A stretch of DNA of 64,000 bases, from assembly GCF_947507565.1 (NCBI RefSeq), contig NC_089185.1, positions 2,914,001 through 2,978,000 on the forward strand. Reading direction: 5' to 3'. The stretch's first letter is position 1, and each line of letters begins with the position of its first letter. This document shows, piece after piece, positions 11,475 to 22,289 of the stretch. Origin of the DNA: Oscarella lobularis. Its lineage: Eukaryota; Porifera; Homoscleromorpha; Homosclerophorida; Oscarellidae. A program made the translations under genes and the position numbers. The notes beneath the pieces are model-generated. The model searched no databases, was not told the DNA's origin, and saw nothing but the letters and a program-made list of their open reading frames with translations.

Positions 11475-14004
11475 CTATGTTGTCTCGGCTTGGTCAATCG
11501 ACTCGAGTGCTTGAGATAGATCCTTGAGGTCTTGTAGTATGGCTGGGACTTCGCCGCGACGGCTCGCGGGAGCGGAAGAGTTCGTCTCCCGTCGTCGTGG
11601 CAACGGTCGCTGAGCCCTCACGAGACCTTCTTGGCGAAGCGTAATCTAAATAAATAAAAAATAAATAAATAAATAAAATCTGAGTCATATCTTACCATTA
11701 ATATATTCTTCTCTTTTTCGACTACTTTTAATTGTTCTCGGCACGTGTGGAGTTCCTCTTGTAGGTCCTCCAGTTGGAGAGTGTGCTGTTGTTGAGATAT
11801 TCTGCGCTCTTGTTCGCCTTGCTGCTTTGTTTGGGCGACTTCTGCTTTGAGCTGATTCAGCTCTGTCTCTTTCTCGACGAGTCGTGCGTGAAGCTCCGCT
11901 CGTTCGCTCGCTATTGAGTCGCCACGTCTTTGAGTCTCCTCCAGCTCTGATATAAAAAAAATGATGCCTTATATCCTTTGGTAATGTTGATGGGACTAAC
12001 GCTCTTTCAGGTCTTGGCATTGGGCTAAAGCGACGCGCAGATTCTCCACGTCTTGCGCGAGTTTCTCGGCCGTCTCTTCAGACGACGCCAAGCTCCGTTC
12101 AAGAGAAAGATTTTTCTGCATCAAACGACAATAAGAAATCGAGTGAAGTGGGGCAACTCGTACACTCACATGTCTCTCGTCGCGCAAAGCGCTCTCCAAA
12201 ACCTCAAGAGCACTGTTCTTCTCCTCCAACTGTCTTAAATCTGATCAAGAAGTGGGGCTATTAGTATCTGTCCTATTTAGGTGCTCTCACTTACGTTCCG
12301 ATTTCATTTTATCTTTTGCTGTTTGGAACGAATGTCTTTCTTCTGCGGCTTCTCGCAAGGCGGCGTCTTTCTCTCTCTGCAGTACAAATTCGTCTCGTTC
12401 GGAGCGCGATCGCTCGTCTTGCGCCGATTTTAGTACACTCCCAATCGTGGCTAAATGACTGGTCGCTAGTTCTACTCTCCTTTCAAAGGCGAGCATTCGG
12501 CTTGAAAGGCAGTTGAGAACGGACTGGCTAGAGAGAAAATGATCCGCCAATCTAAAGAAATCGAGTCTCAATGTTTATTCATGTCAAAGAAAATATTTCA
12601 TTACTTTTGAGTCTTGCAATAGATTGTAGACAGAGAAGATCTCCTTTCATTGGAGAGTCTATCCAATGTCTCGTGAGCATCTTCTAGTTGCTTCTCTAAC
12701 ATCTTTGAGGAAAATCTGCGCTTTCTAGGGTGTCTAAACGCGTGATAGGATTTACCTGGCGCGATTGGACTTGAAGTTCACAAAGCTGCGCTTTGCTACT
12801 GAGAACTTCCTTCAGTTCTTTGTTGTCTTCTTGCAACTGAGAAAATCGTTCTGACCAGCTAGCCCTCTAGAGAAGGAGCGATTTAGCCTCGTGACTAGTG
12901 AATCGAGTGGTACTTACGTTTGCTTCAAAAGCACGCGCCTCTTGTCGTTCTTTTAATTCGGTGAATTTCAGCTGTACAAGTAGACTAAAGACTTTATCTC
13001 GCCAACTACAGAGAACAGTGAAACAAAAGGCAGAAATTTCTGACTAGATGTTCACCATGTCAATAATTTCTGCATTTTCTCGTCACTTCTCATAGCCAAC
13101 GACTACACGAACGTCTTGTTATCTATGAGCTAACACTACTGCACTCACCTGTTCTAAAACTGACTGCTGAATGCCGAGAATTTCTGTAGACGACGAAAGC
13201 TGTACAGTAAGCAGGTCATTGGCTGACTGCAGTGACTGCAACGCACCAGCGTCCACCTCAAATAAAAACAAATACATAATCTCATATTTTCAAATAAAAA
13301 ACTTACTTGATGATTTCTCGCTTCCTTTCGATGTTCGTTTCTTGACTCTTCGATTGCAAGTTGCGAGGATGGCGCTACACTTTTCTTCAGCATCTCGGAC
13401 TTGTGTCGTTCGGCTGACAAAGCTTCTTTCATCGCGACAAGTTCCTTCTCGAACGTCTCCGCTATTCGCCGTCGTTCGTTCTCCTCAGCTTCTACGATTT
13501 CCCTCACGTCTTTCTCCTTTTCGGCTTTCGCATTTCTCAAGAGGTGAACCATCTCGTCGTTCTCTTGAACCTTCTCGTCGAAGGCCTGTCTGACGCTGTC
13601 GAGAACCCTTCCCCTTTCGATGAGGTCTGCTTCGATTCGCACGATCCTTTCATTTGCCTTGACAACGTCAAGCCTTGCAAAGAGAAAATGCGATTTAGTC
13701 ACCGATTCTTTCCACAGATTCAATTTTAATAGCGTATCGCTATTGATTAGTGCGTTTCTATCTAGATTTCTTACCTTAGGACCTCGTTTTGAGCTTTTAG
13801 GTCCAATAGTTCCGACGTCGCTTTCGCTAGAGCGTCCCACGGTCGGTCGGGCGGCGAGATCTTTTCGTAGCAAGATGGGGGCAATAGGTCAACGTCGTTG
13901 GTGCCCCGATGGTCGCTCTGTGTAGCGGTGAATTGATTTGGAGGCACCAAATGCCTATTTCCCTCCATTTTGTTCTTACCGTGCGTTAAGTGCAAAGAAA
14001 ACAT
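11475..14004 (-). CDS. Coiled-coil protein, about 610 residues
   Basis: Eleven exons: 14004-13775, 13673-13307, 13256-13149, 12971-12918, 12866-12756, 12702-12605, 12551-12295, 12240-12170, 12115-12001, 11946-11696 and 11645-11475. They sum to 611 codons with every phase agreeing. Nearly the whole chain is heptad-rich and charged (for example KANERIVRIEADLIERGRV, EELHTCREQLKVVEKEKNIL), so it should form a long dimeric coiled coil. The N-terminus is polar and Pro-containing, and an internal Met at 13968 is an alternative start. Such proteins are often centrosomal, ciliary or cytoskeletal, and the LRGUK-like neighbour also has a ciliary/spermatid role, but no family can be named. Its stop codon lies 18 bp from that of the convergent transporter gene. 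Confidence 0.75.
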
Positions 14005-14170
14005 GAATTTTTCGGCGTAACGTAGATCTCCCGAAATTTCAGGTAACTTTTATGTTTTCTAAGAAGTAGACAAAGCTTTTCAGACAGCGTTTGGGCTGTC
14101 TTTGTAGTGAGAAAGAGATCTAGCGAGGTCTGGCACCGCGCGTTAGAGACGTTGCCTTAGAAACACGAAA
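14005..14170. promoter_or_regulatory. Head-to-head promoter interval (166 bp)
   Basis: It separates the starts of the minus-strand coiled-coil gene and the plus-strand LRGUK-like gene. No recognised element is visible beyond A/T-rich patches. Confidence 0.4.
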
Positions 14171-16937
14171 ATGGCTAAACAGACTGATTCCGAAGTAGGA
14201 CACCGTTCTTTTCTCACTATTCGAACATTATACGTTAGGACGACTGCGATTTCGACGAGGGAGACGAAGAAACGGACCTCGTCGAGGCGCTACCCGACTT
14301 CGGAGTATCGGCAGACGGCTCAAGCTTCGTTTTCTTGACTCTCTCCATGCCGGTACAGCTAGAAAATATACGCAAGTCATCACTATAACTGGTTCTCAAG
14401 TGTCGAGGATTGACAGACCTGAAAGGATTAGGAGAACAACACGTACACGTTCAAGTGGTCGATCTACAGCAGAATAGCATTACAGGTACGAACAGAACGA
14501 CGTCTATGGGGCCAAAAATCTTTTTTTTTTCAGATCTAAGCCCGCTACACAATATGCGTCATCTAGTCAAATTGAATGTCTCTCATAACGACTTGACGAG
14601 TCTGGATGATTTTAGGCCTCCCTTTGGCTTACGCGTACGTTCTGTTTGGTACTAATAGAGATCTGCATGCCACATGCTTTTTACTTAGGAGTTGAATGCG
14701 TCTTATAATGCCCTGCAGGAAATTCCCGATGTATCGGAATATGGTAGTTTGGAAAAACTGGTTCTTGATGGTACTGAGTCTCTGGCTAATTTTCTATCGG
14801 AGGTAACTTCCTGTCTTCTCTAGGCAATAGTATTATCAATATGGAAAATTTCAGCCTTTGTCATAATCTAATTTTTCTAAGCCTCAGTCACAATAAAATT
14901 CGGCGAATAACGGGGCTGTTCCTTCCCTCTCTACAACATCTTGACTTGGTACGTAGTTTAGTACACTATATATGAGCTTGTATAACTGTTCTGTTCCAGA
15001 GCTTCAATTCGATAGAAAAAATTGAAAACTTGGATTCAGTGCCTAGTCTTACTGTAAATAAGAATGAATTTCATATCTACCTGCTAGAGTATGTCTGTAT
15101 TTAGTTTCTAAGTTTGTCTGGAAACCGAATTGAAGAGTTGTCTCAGTTGGTGAAGTTGAAAAATCTGGGCTCTCTGGATCTCGAAGCCAATGCTGTAAGT
15201 GGAACTCGTTAGACTTCAGTACACAAGCTAAAGTATTTTTAAGATTGAAAACTTGAATGAAATTGATCACATTCAAAGTTTGCGACATCTACGAAGTGTC
15301 ATTCTAATGAGAAATCCTATTGAAGTACAGGAACAATTGCCTACTATGGCACTAGCAATTTTTTTTCTCTTTTAGTCTTTACATAGCTATCGTGAAGCTG
15401 TTGTCTATAAACTTCAACAGCTCAGCGAACTAGATATGCGCAAAGTGTCAGCAGTAGAAAAGGTACAGTATGTGTTCACGATTATTCTACGAGCAGCTAA
15501 TCCTATTGGCTAATAGGTATCTGCCCAAAACCAATGGTCACCTGCTCTCGAAGTGACAGCTGCTCTGAAGCATTTATTAAACGTTAAGCAGAGAATAACG
15601 AGGCAGTCGTTTACACTGCTTGACTGGTAATGAAACTTGATAATAAATCTTGCGTATAGTAGCGGAATTTTTTAGCACTCTTCCCGATTTTGATACGCCT
15701 TATCCTATGCTCATATTGGTCGGTCCAAAAGGCCTGGGAAAGCACAAACTCGCCAAGAGATTAGTCCGTGACTTTCCTCAATACTTTGGGAGAGGGTACA
15801 TCAAATACTTATAGAGGTAGAGGTATTTCCCTGCGTGATCTCATCTTTTTTTACAGAGTGTCTCATACTACGCGACCTCCTAAAACAACGGAAACAAACG
15901 AAGTGGATTATTATTTCCTTACCACAGAAGAATTTAGTGATCTCCTAATGGAAGTACGAGTCTAAGGGTCACGAGATTATTGAGGCTATATTGGGTTACA
16001 CTTACAGGGTCACTTTATTGAAACCTGCACGAGCGACGGACATCACTTTGGCTTGTCATATGACTCTGTGGATATGGTGGCGAGAGAAGGTCTCGCTTGC
16101 GTCACCTGCATGTCTCTCGAGGTACATCGCACATCAGAATAATTATTATTATTATTTTATGTCGCCACCTATTAGGGAGTCATGTCTATGAAGATCAGTC
16201 GCTTTCAGCCGAGATACGTTCTCGTCTGTCCTCTCAAGGGCAAGGTCTGACTCGCGTGGGACTAAGAGAAACGTGTATAACGTGGGGTATATAGGGATCT
16301 GAGCTAAGCCAGCCTTATATCCAAATGCACCAAGATCGTCCTGGCTTCTTCGAACAGGCAATCGTTTCAGGTATAAACAAGACTCGATTTCTCAATGTCC
16401 TTCCTAACTAAGTACGTATAGACAACCTCGACGATGCTTATCGAGAGCTAAAGCAATTGGTCCTCCAATTTCTGGCACTCAGCAGCACGGAGCCAACGCC
16501 CGCGTCGACTCACACAACAGCCACGCACGGACTCGCCCAAGTCTTCTCCCGGCCCTCCTCATCGGCAACGGGTCGATCAACGAACGCCAAAAGCGCACTG
16601 GTAAGAAAAAAAGAGGGTGGGAGGATTTTTAGAATTTAAAAAAGGGGAAATAATTAAATTGAATTCCCAGGATAAGCAGCTTTATGAGAGGAAGCTAGAG
16701 CAGGCTAGAGCGGCGGCTGCGGGTCCGATTCAGCATCAGGGCCCAGTCGGTCGATTGGCGTACAGTGCTCCACCATCGATAAATCCTTATCCGTCTGCGT
16801 CATCACTGTTGACGACTACGTCAAATGCGAGTCAGTCTCAATCGCTTTTCTCTAGTGTATCGGGTCAACAGAACGGTTATATTTCGTCCAATGAGACTTC
16901 TATGTCTCCACAGAGTCAGTCGCCAGTAGAAACTTAA
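14171..16937 (+). CDS. LRGUK: Leucine-rich repeat and guanylate-kinase-domain protein (LRGUK-like)
   Basis: Many short exons with introns near 50 bp. Exon 1 (14171-14194) encodes MAKQTDSE; exon 2 is acidic (DDCDFDEGDEETDLVEALP). A run of leucine-rich repeats follows (HLVKLNVSHNDLTSL, LIFLSLSHNKIRRI, LQHLDL, FLSLSGNRIEEL, LGSLDLEANA) with an LRR cap (SYREAVVYKLQQLSELD). Then comes a guanylate kinase domain: P-loop LVGPKGLGKHKLAKRLV near 15718-15768, the GMP-site signature VSHTTRPP with EVDYYFLTTEEF near 15858-15945, and GHFIETC. The C-terminus is low-complexity Ser/Gln-rich, ending SPQSQSPVET. LRGUK organises microtubules during sperm flagellum and head formation in mammals. The P-loop Lys is present, but whether it phosphorylates GMP cannot be told. 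Exon ends are approximate; gene identity is firm. Confidence 0.86.
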
Positions 16938-17027
16938 TAGGGACTATATATATTCTGATATGGAACTGTCCTTTTTGAAGTTGCTCTTCACCGCTGGACA
17001 GGGGGGCGTGGGCAGAAGAATTTGAGT

Positions 17028-17897
17028 TCAGTGTTGCACGAGCAACTCTTCGTCATTTGGTTTTGGTTCGGTTTCGCTCCACGTTTTGAAGTCGATTGTC
17101 GTTCGATGGTGTCCCGTCATCGCTTTCATTCTCTGCCGGCTCTTTTGCCGTGTTTCGCTGTTGATTGTCACCAGTTCGACTGTGAGCCAATCGAGACACT
17201 CGGTTCCTGATCTGGATCTCGTTCGTCGTTTCTCGTCCGAATTGTCCTTGTGTATCGCTTGGAGTTGGCAAGATCGAACGACGTGTTCTTCAGCCGTTCG
17301 TTGTCTCTCCTGAGACAGGAGGGGATCTCTTGCATGACACTGCGAAGACAAATACAAGAGGAGGTATAGCATTATATGGACTCCCTTTACGTGATGTAGT
17401 GCTTTGGGATAGGCAGCTGAGAAGAAAGGATTGTACTCATCCTCAGAGTAGGTATCGAGAAAAATAAATCCCTAGTGAAAGATTCAATAGAGGTAACACG
17501 TGGAATAGACAACTAACCTTTGCGTTCCTATAATCAAGATATTTTTCGAATAGATGCCTCTTTTCCATTTCGAACCAACCGTATTCGCGTTCCATGCAAG
17601 ACGACACCTGTGCCTATTGGATAAACAGTTTACACGGACTTTAATCAATGTTGACACGAGTTCCCCCCGTGTGCACATACGTAGACGGGATCGAAAACGC
17701 GCTCCTTCCACTTTTTGTAGAGCGCTTCTCGTTTTCTCGTATCCTGACGATCTTTCTGCTTTAGGTACTCGTCGATTTCCTAGCGAAGCAGAGTCGCTAC
17801 GCTTCAGCTAGACTAATATGCTCACCCTAACAAAACTATTCTCGTCGGCGAGAAGCTCTGAATATTCGTCCACTTTCCCTGTCTCCAAGCCACGCCT
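17028..17897 (-). CDS. FAM228-like protein (5' end uncertain)
   Basis: Exons 17897-17826, 17779-17681, 17607-17518, 17471-17391 and 17339-17028 join with all phases zero. Successive conserved-looking pieces are EIDEYLKQKDRQDTRKREAL with YKKWKERVFDPVY, then MEREYGWFEMEKRHLF with a KYLDYRNAK end, FIFLDTYSEDEYNPFF, and DPLLSQERQRTAEEHVV. This order (KxW box, YxxYCNxK-like, VFLDxYDPxEYxPF-like, DPLLxQxRxR-like) matches my memory of the vertebrate FAM228 family, a sperm-expressed family of unknown biochemistry. The first coding exon was not found; it should lie in 17900-18120. Convergent with the LRGUK-like gene, stops about 90 bp apart. Without a database search, the family call rests on motif order only. 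Confidence 0.55.
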
Positions 17898-18126
17898 CTA
17901 GAATATGAAATTCCCCCAGAGGGCGCCACAGAGTCATACGACGACGTACAATGTTTCTTATTAGCTTTGCTTTCAAACAGGACAAGCCGTCTACTTCGTA
18001 CGAAGACGAGGACTTCTTAGCACTGGCGTTGCTGTGTAGAAGAAATCATTTGCACACATGCTCTGGTAGGCGTGGCTACGTTACCAGAGTCCCTGTTCCT
18101 CCTCTTGGCGTTGCTGCTTCTGTTCT
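17898..18126. other. Unassigned interval between FAM228-like and ROCO genes
   Basis: It probably contains the first exon of the FAM228-like gene and the 3' end of the ROCO gene. A second open frame on the minus strand runs through 18311-18081 and could be an alternative last exon of the ROCO gene. I could not decide between them. Confidence 0.3.
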
Positions 18127-21100
18127 TTATCTGACTTGTGCAGCAATCCGTCTAGAAGGAGCTGCGCTTTTTGCTCGTCGTGGTACACGATAATTTTTCC
18201 CGCAGCTGACGCCATTCGCGAACGTAGACATACGGTTGCCAGAACAACAAGATCGCCCGTATATCGAAAAGCTGTGAAAAATAAAAAGATTCGCAAAACG
18301 AGTAAAAACATACAAAGATTCGAAAACGGTAAAAAAAGCGTTTGACAAACAAGTACTTACTTTTCTTTCTTCTTCAGCCTTAGCTGATCCTCCAGGTGTT
18401 CCTCCAGGGCCCCCCGTATTCCAACAGCTTCGCAAGCTTTCAGTATTTCCTTTCGCATGTTTCTTCCTTCGCCTTCTTTTTCTTTAAATTCCTCCAAAAT
18501 TTTTCTCAAATTTAAGTAGAAAGAGCTGCGTTCATGTTTCAAACTTTCTACTCTACTGTGAGGAAACTTGAGCTCATAGGCAATCTCCTCCCATTTGTGA
18601 CGGCCGGCGGAAACAATCGCTTTAGCGAAATCAGTCCACTCCCACGATGTGTCAGTAGCCTCAGTCTCCAATGATTCATTATCTAAATCATGCGATTGGA
18701 AATTAGCACAGTAGGATTACATCGTACTCCTAGCAGTCTAACAACTCTCGTACCTTTTGATGCGCAGCTCTCGGATGAAGCTTTTTGTTTCACATCTGCA
18801 GGTAAAAGATTCGAAATGGGAATTCAGAAGCTGGTGAATCACCTCTTTTGTCTTGTCCTATAAGTACACTACCTCCGCTTTCCGAGGACTGACATCCTAG
18901 AGATACAGTCAAAAAGGATGCTTCTGAACGTTTCATCAGAGACCTTTCTCTAATTCGTCCTGATTTAAGTTAGAGCCTGTGAAATACACGTAATTCATCG
19001 AGCGTACACATCAAGTGTCGAATACCTGATTTATTCGATTCACTTTGACTAGCTTCCGAAGAAGTGACCTACACGAACGCAAATGGCTTCACTTCCTGCT
19101 AAGGACCGCGCTCTTACGTCACTAACCTCCTTCCAAAGATCAACGTTTTCCGCAAGATCAACGTTTTCCGGACATCCCCAGATTCTTACTTTATTACGAT
19201 TGGTTATCACGGCTTTCTTGTCTAGGCAGTCTTCCAAAGGAGCCAGCTCGCCGTCTATTACTCTTTCTGCTCTCTTGAGACCAGGTTGAAAACAGGGTTC
19301 AACGTAAAAGCCTTTCATGCCATTTTGCCTTGCTTGTTCCAGTTGGGAGTAGAGGAAAAGACGAAGTCTCGAGAAGCTAGAGCGTAAAGCTGAACGGTTC
19401 ATATGAGGTCTCACCCTTGAAACCGAAGCCACGACGTAACGCTTCTGCAAGTATGTCAGTTCAAAGGTGAAGTCCTTCGCGTTAATTACGCTGTAATTTC
19501 GTAAAAGGATGGGCGAATCAGGAAACTCTTTCAAGCATTTTACCACCAAACGGAAATAGAGTGGCTCGGGAAAAAAATCTAAGTCGATTGGGGCAAAAAT
19601 TAGCGGAAACGGGATCTCAGTTTTTGGTTGACCACTGTTTGTCCAGAAAGACGGCTTTTCAGTGCTGGTCTTCTGAATCAGATAAGGAACATACAGGTAC
19701 GGTGACTGCTCAATGGAAAGTGACGGGTGCGAATTGCTGACAACATCCAAGTGTTCCAGAATGGTGAGAACTGCGCTTTTATCCCTCTCTGCAACTTCTG
19801 CTTCCGTCAAAAAATACTGAGCAAGAGACCGTGAAACGTTACCTTCTTCACAGGCTAAATCCCAGTCCTTCTTGTAAATAGGCAGAGGTTTTTTTGCAGT
19901 TATGAAAGAGAAGATAACACGAATTAGCCACTGAGGATTCAAAAACACTTTTTCCTCAATATTCTTTATCTCGGGGTAATGCAGAATGACGCCCAAGGTG
20001 TTCAAATACTTAAGCACCGAAGGAAGTTCTTTGTCTGGTATGAATAACACATTAGCAAGTTCTTGTAGTGCATGTAAGTTCGTCACGTTTACATGAGAAT
20101 AGGCAGCCATATGAAGTAGAACTCTTTCGAATTGAAGCCAACGTAGCGGATATTTAATTCCTTTTTCACGCTTTTTCTGCCAGTACTTCTCTAAAATATT
20201 TTTAATTTTGATACGCAATTGAGCACCAGGGTCTTTGCCCGGCTTTCCCGAATGGCTATTTTCAATACTCCAAAAAGGAGTGTCTTCTTCTTGCGGCTGA
20301 ACCAGGTGCTTTTGGTAACTTTTACTTTTAACTAGTTCGTCTATAATTTCAACTTGCCTTCTCTTGTATCTAATAGCGTTACGGTCTTTGCTGTGAGTGC
20401 CAATTAGGAACGTTGGAGGAGAAGCAATTCCTTCTTCTGCTCCCATGCCGTCTTCTACGTGCTTCGGGTGAGCAATAGTGATGTGTGTCATCCAGAAAAA
20501 TAGGTAATCACTATTCTTCTCAAAGAAAAATAGACTTCGGCGCTCTGCTTCATTCTTATTGCGCCAAAAAGACGAGGCAGTGTCATTCAACAGTTCAGCT
20601 TGATTAAAAACAATCAGGTATATCCCTATTGAATTTTGAGAATAGTCACCAAGTAGAGCAGAGTGAGCAGGAAAATACACTTCTTGACCACCGTGATCCC
20701 AAAAAGTAAGAAGTGCTTCATTACGGAAACAGATGCCTCTTTCATGAGAACTTCTGTCATCATACTCATTAGAACTCTCGTCATCTTTCTCATTAGAACT
20801 CTCGTCATGATGATCTTGCTCATTAGAATTCTCGTCATCTTGCTCATTAGAACTCTTGGCCTTGAATACGTTGAAAAACATCGTCCAGAACCCCTTCATA
20901 AAATATTCTGCGCTGTCTTTGCTACTTTCCACTCTATTTAGGAAATAATCGAGTGTAGTGTTACGCATGTCTTCATCATCACACGTTGATAATGATTCGT
21001 CAGTACTAAGCTTAACAGCGTTGGTGTATGCTTTGGCAAAGCGCTTCTCATAAAGATCGTCAGTATCATCAGGAATTGATTTGCCAAAGTGTTTTTCATT

Positions 21101-22150
21101 GACGCTAAATTCTACAAGGCGATTACTCCAAGTACTCAAATCAGCAGCAGTAGGAAGTTCCTTCCAAGAACAGAAAGCCACAATACTCGAATCAACAGAC
21201 GCAGATGTTACTTTCACTCCTCTAGTACTCTCCTGCTTTTCGAAGATCTCCTGCAGAACACTGCGAATTAAACAGGTCTTTCCCACACCATCTTTCCCAA
21301 CGACCACAATTCGACCACGTATTACATCGATTTCGCCATATTGCAACGCTCTTTTGTACATTTCGCGCTCTGTTTTGTTAAAAAACGTAAATTCCTCGTA
21401 TAGTAAGTTTCTGACCCCTTCATCTAGCTTATTCATTTTCTCACACATGTCCGTCATCCTTTCTAGCCCCAGTTTACAGCTGTTGCTATTAGTATCCACG
21501 TCCTCACATAACGTTCTTATTATAATGTCTTCCACCTGTTTACAGAGATTTATCTCACACAGCTCCGGCATCATCCCTTCTAGCTCTTTACAGTACTTTT
21601 TTTGAGTATCCGTGATCTCACATAACTCTCTCAGACTTTCTAGCATCGGTTTACAGAGATGTGGATCATACACTTTCTCACACAGCTCCGTCACCTCATA
21701 GATAGTCATCTCTTCTAGCCCCCGTTTACATTTTTTTTTATGAGTATCCGTGATCTCACACTGCTTCCTCTGCTCTTCTACCACTAGCTTACAGGGAGGA
21801 AAGCTCAGAAACTTTTCGATAGTCTTCTTTACTTTAGATAAGTTTTTCTCAATCGAGGCAACCCACTTCCCGCTCAGGAGGTCGACCATGACCTCCGACC
21901 GCTCCCGCTCACATTCAACATACCCAATTCCAATCGCAAAGACTGCTAGGATAGCTAGAGGGCTAGCTAGAGAGGGTCCAACCATCCCCAGAGAGAGACC
22001 TAGTCCGTGACGTATGTTCATGCGCAGTAAGCCTGATTATGGCCTGCTGTACTACACGGTACAACACTGGAGTTGATCGTTTGTTAGTCTACCTTTAGGA
22101 AAAGAACCAACCGCAACGAGGACGGCTGTAACAAATCCAAACCCTGACAT
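18127..22150 (-). CDS. ROCO-family GTPase with C-terminal death domain
   Basis: The proposed exons 22150-22093, 21945-19127, 19068-19026, 18959-18873, 18795-18754, 18682-18361 and 18271-18127 sum to 1172 codons in phase. Without the first exon the chain can start at ATG 22021. Order: a hydrophobic N-terminus; four Cys-paired helical repeats (LCEITDTQKKYCKELEGM type, about 21,800-21,430); a Ras-like Roc domain (P-loop VVGKDGVGKTCLIRS, DHGGQEVYFPAHSALL, GTHSKDRN); a COR region (YPLRWLQFERVL, FLNPQWLIRVI, PYLIQKTS); Ser-rich linkers; and a death domain (WTDFAKAIVSAGRHKWEEIA, ILKACEAVGIRGALEEHL). ROCO proteins are GTP-switched dimers; a death domain would recruit apoptotic or inflammatory adaptors. 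Odd: a putative signal peptide or anchor sits before Roc. The last exon is the least certain part. Confidence 0.8.
20740..20862. repeat. Coding minisatellite inside the Roc domain
   Basis: Imperfect units of about 24-30 bp containing ctcattagaactctcgtcat. On the minus strand they encode repeated (E/D)SSNE-(Q/K)DD peptides. It lies between the P-loop and the DHGGQE switch, so it is a length-variable surface insert in the GTPase. Confidence 0.75.
22093..22150 (-). other. Candidate signal-peptide first exon of the ROCO gene
   Basis: ATG at 22150 encodes MSGFGFVTAVLVAVGSFPK, followed by a GTAGAC donor. It joins in phase to an acceptor at 21945 (AVFAIGIGYVECERERSE). If used, it puts a hydrophobic leader in front of the Cys-paired repeats. 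The alternative is the ATG at 22021, which also gives a hydrophobic segment. Confidence 0.4.
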
Positions 22151-22289
22151 AAATCTGCTCGTTAGATAAGTACATTCGCAATGGTATCTGGTTTTTCTAT
22201 ATGGTACAGTACCGTATGTCTCAATTCATCAGACGGGACATCGGTTAGAGGCGGTCATTGATTCAATCACGTGACTCTTAGACTCCATT
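22151..22289. promoter_or_regulatory. Head-to-head promoter interval
   Basis: It lies between the divergent ROCO and acidic-protein genes. It includes a perfect tcacgtga palindrome at 22267-22274 (an E-box-type CACGTG core). No other element is recognised. Confidence 0.4.
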
